Source of the DNA: Phycisphaerales bacterium
Lineage (GTDB): Bacteria > Planctomycetota > Phycisphaerae > Sedimentisphaerales > Anaerobacaceae
Assembly: GCA_011057845.1 (NCBI GenBank)
Contig: DSDB01000404.1
Location: forward strand, 1-6,934
Direction of reading: 5' to 3'
DNA: 6,934 bases
In this document: piece after piece, positions 1 through 5,783 of the stretch
Layout: each line of letters opens with the position of its first letter
How positions within the stretch are numbered: position 1 is the first letter of the stretch
Position numbers and translations under genes: made by a program
Notes under the pieces: model-generated
The model's input: the letters and a program-made list of their open reading frames with translations, nothing else
Database searches by the model: none
What the model was told of the DNA's origin: nothing

Positions 1-23
1 GATCTCGAAATCGGAATCCAGGT

Positions 24-113
24 TGTCATGCTGAGCGGAGCGAAGCATCCGGGCCTCGAATGGTAGCGATCACAAGATCGCAGCCCAGATGCTTCGCTTC
101 GCTCAGAATGACA
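24..113. repeat. 90-bp imperfect palindromic repeat element
   Basis: Two 26-nt arms, 24-49 and 88-113, are inverted copies that match at 24 of 26 positions; the left arm begins TGTCATGCTGAGCGGAGCG. Between them lies a second, perfect hairpin: GCGATC (66-71), a 4-nt loop, then GATCGC (76-81), flanked by a TGG/CCA pair (61-63 with 85-87). The whole element could fold as a cruciform or nested RNA hairpin. Read on the minus strand the right arm would encode VILSEAKHL. From memory, this peptide is a frequent spurious translation of a palindromic repeat scattered through unrelated bacterial genomes; I could not verify that here. It ends 35 bp before the start of the synthase gene, so it may lie in that gene's leader. 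No T-tract follows, so it is not a typical intrinsic terminator. Confidence 0.8.
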
Positions 114-148
114 CTCCTTGTTTCGATGGAGTCACAAGAGGAGCACGT

Positions 149-1546
149 ATGGCAAAAGACAAGAAGAAACACCCGCTGGTCGACACGACTCGGCCGAATC
201 TGTTGGAAGACGTCTTCCCCCACGATCTGCCGCCGCTGATTCCGCTGGCCAACCCCGTGGTCGAGTACATCGACGGCAAGGCGGTCCAATTCGACTTCGC
301 CGGCGTCAAGGACCGCGATATCTGCATCACGGACACGACCTTCCGCGACGGCCAGCAATCGCGCCCCCCGTACACGATCGACCAGATGGTCCGCATCTAC
401 GACCTGCTGGCCAGGCTCGGCGGCCCCAACGGCGTCGTCCGCCAGACCGAGTTCTTCCTGTACACGAAGAACGACCGCGAGACGCTCGACCGCTGCCGCG
501 CGCTGGGGCATACATACCCCGAATGCACCGGCTGGATCCGGGCGGACAAGGGGGATTTCCGCCTCGTCAGGGAGGCGGGCCTGCGGGAAACGGGCATGTT
601 GACGAGCTGCTCGGACTACCACATCTTCCAGAAGCTCAAGTTTCCCAGCCGCCAGCGCTGCATGGACGCCTATTGCGAGGTCGTCGCGGCCGCGTTCGAG
701 GCCGGCGTCCGCCCGCGCTGCCATCTGGAGGACATCACCCGGGCCGACATCGACGGCTTCGTCCTGCCCTTTGTCGAGCGGCTGATGGAAATGAGCGAGC
801 AGGCGCCGCCGGAATTGTCCGTCAAGATCCGCCTGTGCGACACGATGGGTTTCGGCGTCAGCTTCCCGGGCGCCTCTTTGCCGCGGAGCATCCCCAAGCT
901 CATCTATAAGCTCAACCGTGAAGTGGGCGTGCCGAGCGACCGGCTCGAATGGCACGGGCACAACGACTTCCACAAGGTCCATGTCAATGGGGCGACGGCC
1001 TGGCTGTACGGCTGCGACTTCGTCAACACGACGCTCTTCGGTTTCGGCGAGCGGACCGGCAACCCGCCGCTGGAGGGCGCCGTCATGGAGTACATCGCCC
1101 TCAAGGGCGGCCTGTGCGGCATCGACACGACCGTCATCACGGAGCTGGCCGACTATATGACTTCCATCGGCCTGCCCATCCCGGACAACTACCCCTTCGC
1201 CGGGCGCAACTTCAACACCACCCGCGCCGGCATCCACGCCGGCGGGCTGCGTCAGGATGAACGCATCTACAACATCTTCGACACGACGAAACTGCTGAAC
1301 CGCCCGGCCCGCGTGAGCATCACCGACAAGAGCGGCGCCGACGGGGTCGCCCACTGGGTCAATGAGTTCTTCGGCCTCAAGGGCGACGACCGCATCAGCA
1401 AGATCAAGGTCCATAAGCTCGCCCGGTGGGTCATCGACCAGTACGAGGTGGACGGGCGATTGACCTCCATCAGCGATCAGGAGCTCGAAGAGAAGACCCG
1501 CGAACTGATGCCCGACTACTGGGCCAAATACAAGCCCGGCCGATAG
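149..1546 (+). CDS. DRE-TIM metallolyase of the homocitrate/2-isopropylmalate synthase family (possible Re-citrate synthase)
   Basis: The 465-residue protein should condense acetyl-CoA with a 2-oxo acid in the cytoplasm. Family marks are clear. The signature DTTFRDGQQ lies at residues 62-70, where R66 and D67 correspond to the catalytic arginine and a metal ligand. HGHND is at 269-273 (metal ligands H269 and H271) and GERTGN at 300-305 (N305, fourth ligand). An AGIHAGG segment near 360 matches the conserved His region after the barrel. A roughly 60-residue N-terminal extension precedes the barrel. The protein stops after the linker subdomains, so the allosteric LeuA domain of classical leucine-regulated isopropylmalate synthases is absent. 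I chose ATG 149 because AAGAGGAG (136-143) sits 5 nt upstream; an in-frame ATG at 89 falls inside the palindromic repeat and has no ribosome site. The oxo-acid substrate cannot be read from the sequence. Candidates are oxaloacetate (Re-citrate synthase, known from clostridia, Dehalococcoides and Syntrophus), 2-oxoglutarate, 2-oxoisovalerate and pyruvate. It appears monocistronic. Confidence 0.9.
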   Translation: MAKDKKKHPLVDTTRPNLLEDVFPHDLPPLIPLANPVVEYIDGKAVQFDFAGVKDRDICITDTTFRDGQQSRPPYTIDQMVRIYDLLARLGGPNGVVRQTEFFLYTKNDRETLDRCRALGHTYPECTGWIRADKGDFRLVREAGLRETGMLTSCSDYHIFQKLKFPSRQRCMDAYCEVVAAAFEAGVRPRCHLEDITRADIDGFVLPFVERLMEMSEQAPPELSVKIRLCDTMGFGVSFPGASLPRSIPKLIYKLNREVGVPSDRLEWHGHNDFHKVHVNGATAWLYGCDFVNTTLFGFGERTGNPPLEGAVMEYIALKGGLCGIDTTVITELADYMTSIGLPIPDNYPFAGRNFNTTRAGIHAGGLRQDERIYNIFDTTKLLNRPARVSITDKSGADGVAHWVNEFFGLKGDDRISKIKVHKLARWVIDQYEVDGRLTSISDQELEEKTRELMPDYWAKYKPGR

Positions 1547-1595
1547 CCTATTGTCGGTGGTGCGAGCACTCCGGCAAACGACGAACCTCATTTTC

Positions 1596-1642
1596 GGCCG
1601 CACGATAACGCCGGGCCAGGCGCTATCGTGCGACCTTTTTTT
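1596..1642 (+). terminator. Rho-independent terminator of the synthase gene
   Basis: Arms 1596-1612 and 1619-1635 form a 17-bp stem with two mismatches, closed by a 6-nt GGGCCA loop; the core is CACGATAACGCC against GGCGCTATCGTG. Seven T residues (1636-1642) follow immediately. The stem begins about 50 bp after the stop codon at 1544-1546. This is the clearest intrinsic terminator in the window and separates the synthase from the next transcription unit. Confidence 0.85.
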
Positions 1643-1884
1643 GTCTCTTCGCGGAGAGCACCACATTTTTTATGCAACCGGACACGCCCCGCCGGGTCGC
1701 GGAAAACGGCCTTTGGGGACCGTTCGCAAGGATTTGACACCCTCTGCCGCCATAGGCCCGGTCCCGGCCCGCACAATTGCATGTAGCCGTGGAGGGGGTC
1801 TGTGCTATAATGCGCCTATGCATCGCACGCGGTGTGTGAGCATACGACCCAAGGGGTCTGTACATAGCATATGGAGGACATGCA
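1643..1884 (+). other. Intergenic leader region before the secreted-protein operon
   Basis: No convincing gene is present here. The stretch holds an isolated TTGACA at 1734-1739 with no good -10 at normal spacing, and a modest hairpin (AACGG 1705-1709 with CCGTT 1720-1724, extended by GCG/CGC at 1699-1701 and 1725-1727). It also holds the promoter-like TGCTATAAT at 1803-1811 and a strong ribosome site GGAGG (1873-1877) 7 nt before ATG 1885. Confidence 0.6.
1784..1811 (+). promoter_or_regulatory. Candidate extended -10 promoter for the secreted-protein/matrixin operon
   Basis: A perfect TATAAT at 1806-1811 is preceded by TGC (1803-1805), an extended -10 element. The -35 position is weak (about TAGCCG at 1784), as extended -10 promoters tolerate. 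Transcription would start near 1818, leaving a leader of about 67 nt before ATG 1885. The 10-mer TATAATGCGC recurs on the minus strand upstream of the gene at 4391-5317. The assignment assumes a sigma-70-like factor. Confidence 0.55.
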
Positions 1885-3087
1885 ATGGTGCGCGGACGAT
1901 TCGCTCTGATAACAGGGGTGGGCCTGTGCGCCGCGGTGATCCTGGGGAGGACGGCTTACGGCCAAGAGGAGCCGTCCTTGTATCTCCCGGACATCCGCGG
2001 CATGGCCAAGCAGGCGGATTTCATCTTCAAGGGCGCCGTGACGAAGGTCGAGTATCGCAACTCGGAGTATGTCCCGGTTCGCGATGAAAGCGGCAAACAG
2101 GTCTACGACGAAGACAACCAGCCTGTCTTCGCGGACGGCTCCAACCTGCCGCACAGCTTCGTGACCTACCAGATCGAAAAGGTCTATAAGGGCAAGCCCC
2201 CGCAGGCGCCGGGCGGAGGTCCCTCAACGACATTGACGCTTCAAATGGTCGGCGGCATCTGCCAGGAAAAACCCGGTGAGATTGTCTTTGTCCCGCACTA
2301 TCCCCACATGGATCCGGGCGATCGCGATCTGCTGTTTGTCCTGCAGAACACGATTCGACCGTGTCCGCTCGTGGGCTCCGAGAAGGGACGCTTCCGCGTG
2401 CTTGTCGATCCCGCCATAAAAGAGCCGCGCATCTACAGCGACGTCGGCCATGAGATTGTGCATGTCCAGTTTCAGCCGCCCATACCCGACGAGATCGACT
2501 ACGGCCCCAAGCATCCCCTGGAGGAAGTGATGACCTACAAGTTCGGCGACTGTGACGGGTGCACGCTCGAAAAAGTTACTGTGGACGAGGGCGACGAAAG
2601 TGGGCTGCCCGCCGAAAGCAATCCGAAGGGGCCGCAGTTCCGCGAGGCGGATTTCGATACGTTTGTTGCAAGGATCGTGGCCGAGACGCACACCCCCGAG
2701 GAACTCCAGCAATGGCCCCCCGTGGACAACGCCGATAGCTCCAAGCCCTTCGAGGCGGAGTCCTACAGCGAAGACGCTCCGAAAGACGACTCGCAGGCGC
2801 CGCCGCCGGAATGGCCGCGGCCGTGGCTCGACCAGTTACCGCCCGATCAGCAGGAAGCCGTCTTTGAAGCCGAACGCATCGAGGCCCAACTGCTGGCGCT
2901 CAACGGCGGCAATCCCGTGCTGCCGGCCAATGAATGTGAGATGCGCATCCTGCTCGAAGGACCCATGCCGGGCGATATTTCCGGGCCCGAGGGCAAGCGG
3001 GACTGTTACGTCGATTTCTACGACTTCCTGGTCATTGCCGAGTCGTGGCTCGAATGCAACGCCCCCGGCGACCCGAGTTGCCTGTGA
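1885..3087 (+). CDS. Exported protein with possible NTR/OB-like N-terminal domain and C-terminal dockerin-like half-repeat
   Basis: The 400-residue product is not a recognised enzyme. Residues 1-26 form a signal peptide (basic start, hydrophobic core, likely cleavage after AYG at 24-26), so it is exported. Residues 36-200 have a beta-rich pattern: ADFIFKGAVTKVEY (44-57), a variable insertion, FVTYQIEKVYKGK (92-104), then a GG and a segment around 146-155 (DRDLLFVLQN). I associate this layout with NTR/OB-type domains, but that is a recollection. A Pro/Asp/Glu-rich stretch (about 270-325) acts as a linker. The tail GDISGP (363-368) and CYVDFYDF (374-381) followed by SWLEC resembles one half of a type I dockerin, with possible calcium ligands D364, S366, D377 and D380. 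The mature part has eight cysteines, including CDGC (223-226), which suits disulfides outside the cytoplasm. The start is fixed by GGAGG at 1873-1877. The matrixin gene follows after 58 bp, suggesting an operon. No catalytic motif is visible. Confidence 0.85.
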   Translation: MVRGRFALITGVGLCAAVILGRTAYGQEEPSLYLPDIRGMAKQADFIFKGAVTKVEYRNSEYVPVRDESGKQVYDEDNQPVFADGSNLPHSFVTYQIEKVYKGKPPQAPGGGPSTTLTLQMVGGICQEKPGEIVFVPHYPHMDPGDRDLLFVLQNTIRPCPLVGSEKGRFRVLVDPAIKEPRIYSDVGHEIVHVQFQPPIPDEIDYGPKHPLEEVMTYKFGDCDGCTLEKVTVDEGDESGLPAESNPKGPQFREADFDTFVARIVAETHTPEELQQWPPVDNADSSKPFEAESYSEDAPKDDSQAPPPEWPRPWLDQLPPDQQEAVFEAERIEAQLLALNGGNPVLPANECEMRILLEGPMPGDISGPEGKRDCYVDFYDFLVIAESWLECNAPGDPSCL

Positions 3088-3145
3088 CCGAATCATCCCC
3101 AAACACAGATGCGTCCAATCAGCCAATAACGCAGGAGTGATAGCG

Positions 3146-4261
3146 ATGAAGACCCATGAATACTCCAGGTTTACCGCGGTTGTCGTGGCGGCTCTGGTGT
3201 GTGGTTTTGCGGCCGACCATGCCGCCGGCTACGGTCATTGGCACTGTGACGGCAAGAACCTCAAGTGGCCCGATGAAAAACTGAACTGGCGCGCGGGCAA
3301 GAACAGCTTCAAGTCCGGCACCAGCTGGCGCAACGCGTTGACCACGGTCAACGCCCGCTGGAATGAGGCGCCGGGGGAATTCGTGTTCGGCATCCGTAAC
3401 TGGGGGGAGAAGTACGTCGGCCGGTCGAACAGTCAGAACGAAATCTGGTTCTCCAGCAAACAAAGCATTCTGGACGGCGCCCCAGCGATCTGTTACTACC
3501 GCTACAACTGCACGGGCAGCAATCACAAGCTCATCGAAGCCGATGTCATTTTCGATGCCGATGTGCTCTGGTCCAAGACGACCACACAGTCGAGCAAGAC
3601 GCCCTACGGCGGCAGTTATCGCCCCTGGGGCTGCACGGCCATCCATGAGATGGGGCACGCTCTTGGCCTGGCCCACGAGGACGATACGTACAATGTCATG
3701 GGCCAGGACTGGGACCACATCCATGTCAATAACGGCGTCGTCCGCTGGTATGTCGGCGAGGACGCCGGGCATGGAGAGGTCCATCTCTACGGGCGGACGA
3801 ACACCACGAACAAGAACGATCTGGGTGTTTCGCACTGGAAGCACGGAGGCGCCCACGGCGAGTATAGCGAACACGTTCACTGCCGTATGTACGATCTTGC
3901 CGGCAACAATGTCTCGCGGGAGGACTTCGACGGCTGGAAGCGTTACAAGGTCAATGCCGGCGGCTCATACAAGGTCGAATTCACCTTCGAGAACAACGGC
4001 TACTACGACCAAACCGGCGTCAACGTGGCGTATTACATATCAACAAATGACTACATCACCACCAGCGACCGCCGGATCGCCACACGGACGCTGACGATCA
4101 ACCGCAACAAGGTCTACACCCCTCAGCACAGCATTACCCTGCCCGCCGACCTCACACCGGGGCAGACCTACTGGCTTGGCGTGATTGTCGACTACACCGG
4201 CAGCATCACGGAGTTCTGCGAATCCAACAACGCCACCTGGATACCCATCCGAATCCTATGA
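3146..4261 (+). CDS. Exported matrixin-type zinc metalloprotease with C-terminal CARDB-like domain
   Basis: The 371-residue precursor has an N-terminal signal peptide (hydrophobic 10-24, cleavage around AAG, 26-28) and should act outside the cytoplasm. The metzincin zinc site is explicit: HEMGHALGLAH at 167-177, with ligands H167, H171 and H177 and catalytic base E168. NVM at 183-185 supplies the Met-turn eight residues after the third His, the spacing of matrix metalloproteinases. No cysteine-switch propeptide (PRCGxPD type) is visible; the catalytic domain begins soon after the signal peptide. Residues about 268-371 look like a CARDB beta-sandwich: alternating strands, then LPADLTPGQTYWLGVIVDY, ending in an E-x-NN stretch (ESNNAT, 359-364). 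Six cysteines remain in the mature protein. ATG 3146 is chosen because AGGAG (3133-3137) lies 8 nt upstream and the signal peptide starts there. It is the second gene after the dockerin-tailed protein, probably co-transcribed. The substrate is unknown. Confidence 0.9.
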   Translation: MKTHEYSRFTAVVVAALVCGFAADHAAGYGHWHCDGKNLKWPDEKLNWRAGKNSFKSGTSWRNALTTVNARWNEAPGEFVFGIRNWGEKYVGRSNSQNEIWFSSKQSILDGAPAICYYRYNCTGSNHKLIEADVIFDADVLWSKTTTQSSKTPYGGSYRPWGCTAIHEMGHALGLAHEDDTYNVMGQDWDHIHVNNGVVRWYVGEDAGHGEVHLYGRTNTTNKNDLGVSHWKHGGAHGEYSEHVHCRMYDLAGNNVSREDFDGWKRYKVNAGGSYKVEFTFENNGYYDQTGVNVAYYISTNDYITTSDRRIATRTLTINRNKVYTPQHSITLPADLTPGQTYWLGVIVDYTGSITEFCESNNATWIPIRIL

Positions 4262-4295
4262 CGGGCATTCCGCTTTTGCCGCAGACCCACATCGA

Positions 4296-4334
4296 GCGGG
4301 GCAAGGCCGTGAGTAAGACAGGCTGCGGCCCCGC
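4296..4334. terminator. GC-rich hairpin after the matrixin gene
   Basis: GCGGGGC (4296-4302) pairs with GCCCCGC (4328-4334), and GGCC (4305-4308) with GGCT (4321-4324) inside it. It lies 35 bp past the matrixin stop. No T-tract follows on either strand, so termination is inferred only from position and stem strength. Confidence 0.4.
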
Positions 4335-4345
4335 GCAATAATGAG

Positions 4346-4373
4346 GGGGGGCGGCTGAATGCCATCGCCCCCC
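4346..4373. terminator. Second hairpin between convergent genes, possible bidirectional terminator
   Basis: GGGGGGCG (4346-4353) pairs perfectly with CGCCCCCC (4366-4373) around a 12-nt loop. It sits between the stop of the matrixin gene (4261) and the stop of the convergent isomerase-like gene (4391). Flanks have only isolated T residues on either strand, so it is not a classical intrinsic terminator. Convergent placement makes a shared stop for both transcripts plausible. Confidence 0.45.
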
Positions 4374-4390
4374 GAGTATTGTCAAAGCGT

Positions 4391-5317
4391 TTACCCTGAT
4401 TGTCTCTGGCCGGGCGTAAAGACGAGCCTCATTTCGCGGAGGTTCTCCAGGCACTTCTGGATGCTCTCCAGCGGCGTGGCGGCGTAGCTCTCTTGCTCGA
4501 CGATGTACCACTCGGTCCCACCGACGGCCCGGCAGAGGGCGAAGACCGCCCGCCACGGCACATCGCCTTCCCCGACGACGGCCTTGTTGTTGGTCTTGCT
4601 GAATTCCTTGAGGTGGATGGTCACGGTGCGACCCGGATACCGGTAGATGTACGGAATCGGATCGACGCCCTGGCCGCCGTGCATCGCGTTGCCGATATCG
4701 AGCTGCATAATCACATCCTGGCTGCTGTTGTCCAGGAAGACCTCCCAGGGCAGCTTACCGTCCATCTTCTGGAACTCGGCGCTGTGATTGTGATAGCCCA
4801 CGCGCATATCCTGGGACTTGGCCTTCTCGGCCAGTTCGGCGAAGAGCTTGCCCGTCTTCGTCCAGGCGTCGATGGAGTTGGTGTACTGACCCGGCAGGCC
4901 CGGCACAATGAGGTATCTATTGCCGAGCGTCTTGTTGAAATCGATGGTCTTTTGCAGGTTGTCGCCGAGCAGCGTATCGAGGCCCGTGTGCGTGCCGCAG
5001 CAGACGATGCCGTTGTCGTCGAGCATCTTGCGCAGTTCGGCGGCGCTGCGCCCGTAGTAGCCGGCGAATTCCACGCCCTGATAGCCCATCTGGGCCACCT
5101 TTGCAATGGTGCCGGGCAGGTCCTTGGCGCAGTCGTCCCGCACCGAGTAGAGCTGCACGCCGACCTGCGTGCGAAAGCCGAATTGTCGCGCCGCCATACC
5201 ACCGGTCGGGCGACCGCGTTCCGCCGCCCGGGCGGTCGCGCCGGCCAGCACCGCCACGGCCGCACCCTGGGCCAGTAATCCGCGTCTTGAGACCAGAGAC
5301 TCATGCTGTGATGACAT
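4391..5317 (-). CDS. Tat-exported sugar phosphate isomerase/epimerase-like TIM-barrel protein
   Basis: The 308-residue product belongs to the xylose isomerase-like TIM-barrel (AP endonuclease 2) superfamily. Members isomerise, epimerise or otherwise act on sugars and keto-sugars using a bound divalent metal. A twin-arginine signal is seen: SRRGLL at residues 10-15, a hydrophobic stretch to about 29, and ARAAE as probable cleavage region, so the folded enzyme is probably sent to the periplasm. Barrel landmarks in order are VGVQLYSVR (52-60), GVEFAGYYG (81-89), GYHNHSAEF (174-182), QLDIGNAMHGG (205-215), GRTVTIHLKEF (229-239), VGEGDVPW (248-255) and IVEQES (272-277). By analogy with tagatose-3-epimerase-like enzymes, E181, D207, H235 and E274 are candidate metal ligands. 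ATG at 5317-5315 is chosen because AAGGAGGAT (5329-5321) ends 3 nt away; an in-frame start ten codons earlier has no such site. The substrate cannot be inferred, and no neighbouring sugar gene is in the window. Confidence 0.9.
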   Translation of the reverse strand: MSSQHESLVSRRGLLAQGAAVAVLAGATARAAERGRPTGGMAARQFGFRTQVGVQLYSVRDDCAKDLPGTIAKVAQMGYQGVEFAGYYGRSAAELRKMLDDNGIVCCGTHTGLDTLLGDNLQKTIDFNKTLGNRYLIVPGLPGQYTNSIDAWTKTGKLFAELAEKAKSQDMRVGYHNHSAEFQKMDGKLPWEVFLDNSSQDVIMQLDIGNAMHGGQGVDPIPYIYRYPGRTVTIHLKEFSKTNNKAVVGEGDVPWRAVFALCRAVGGTEWYIVEQESYAATPLESIQKCLENLREMRLVFTPGQRQSG

Positions 5318-5400
5318 GTGATCCTCCTTTACTTGCGATACGATCATTTCAGTCCTGTCAGTCGCCCGATCCGGCGTCGCACCGCCGGACAGGCCCGCGC

Positions 5401-5429
5401 ATTATAACCCATCCGCAAAGCCCGTGCAG
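5401..5429 (-). promoter_or_regulatory. Candidate promoter for the isomerase-like gene
   Basis: On the minus strand a perfect TATAAT occupies 5406-5401. The position 17 bp upstream (5429-5424) reads CTGCAC, a poor -35. Transcription would begin near 5394, giving a leader of about 77 nt to the start at 5317. The downstream bases GCGC repeat those after the -10 at 1806-1811, which lends some support. Confidence 0.45.
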
Positions 5430-5459
5430 GAAATCTTTCCGGCATGGACCGGCGACGGC

Positions 5460-5487
5460 TTGGAGAATCCCATTCTTACCCTATACT
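5460..5487 (+). promoter_or_regulatory. Weak candidate promoter for the response-regulator genes
   Basis: TTGGAG (5460-5465), a 16-bp spacer and TATACT (5482-5487) resemble a sigma-70-type promoter; the -10 matches at five of six positions. It would leave a leader of roughly 290 nt before ATG 5784, so a closer promoter that I do not recognise is also possible. Confidence 0.3.
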
Positions 5488-5783
5488 TTGTTTACGGGCC
5501 AAAGTGGAATAGCAGTCTTTTCGCGGACATGACAGCCCCGTGGCTGCGGGCGGTGCCTCTTCATGGCCGCCTGTTTTGCATCGACAGGTCGCCGGCCGCG
5601 ACACACCGCAACTCCGCGTCAACGCGGGCCGGTTGGTCACCGGTTCGCGGACGCTGTCTTTGGTTTGTTTAACCGGTCCTGGGTCGCAATTCATTACCGG
5701 CAGCTCGTCCCCGACGGCGAAGGGCCGTCCGCGGCTCCAGGTCCGAGGTCCGCCGTCTACGGTCTCACTATCAGGAGCCACGC

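Larger units (their letters stand above)
5318..5783. other. Divergent intergenic region, no gene recognised
   Basis: These 466 bp separate the isomerase-like gene (leftward) from the response regulator (rightward). I see no convincing coding region. The left part holds the minus-strand TATAAT (5401-5406) and a leader able to fold (CCGGCG 5371-5376 with CGCCGG 5383-5388; alternatively CCTGTC 5354-5359 with GACAGG 5388-5393). The right part holds a candidate rightward promoter at 5460-5487, a short inverted repeat CCGCGT-CA-ACGCGG (5614-5627), CCGGTT at 5629-5634 and 5640-5645 (11 bp apart), and its inverse AACCGG at 5671-5676. Confidence 0.6.

Noticed and set aside
89..148. A 20-codon N-terminal extension of the synthase starting at ATG 89
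   Set aside because: The extension (MLRFAQND...) is translated from the right arm of the palindromic repeat and has no ribosome-binding site, whereas ATG 149 has AAGAGGAG at a good distance.
26..1666. A 546-codon open frame on the minus strand opposite the synthase gene
   Set aside because: It is antisense to a clearly recognisable enzyme with intact catalytic motifs and has the composition expected from the complementary strand of GC-rich codons. Its N- and C-terminal parts come from intergenic and repeat sequence, and it shows no domain motif.
1734..1739. A perfect TTGACA as a -35 box
   Set aside because: No -10-like hexamer lies 15-19 bp downstream; the nearest good TATAAT (1806) is 66 bp away. 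It is probably a chance match.
1551..2087. A 178-codon open frame across the intergenic region
   Set aside because: It crosses the intrinsic terminator and the promoter region, enters the next gene in another frame, and has no ribosome site or recognisable domain.
2552..3145. An extended N-terminus of the matrixin gene overlapping the upstream gene
   Set aside because: The frame is open through the 3' end of the upstream gene but is Arg/Ser/Pro-rich shadow sequence. The signal peptide and the ribosome site both mark ATG 3146 as the start.
4400..5278. A 292-codon plus-strand open frame opposite the isomerase-like gene
   Set aside because: It is the reverse-complement shadow of a gene with a Tat signal and recognisable TIM-barrel motifs, and it has no supported start.
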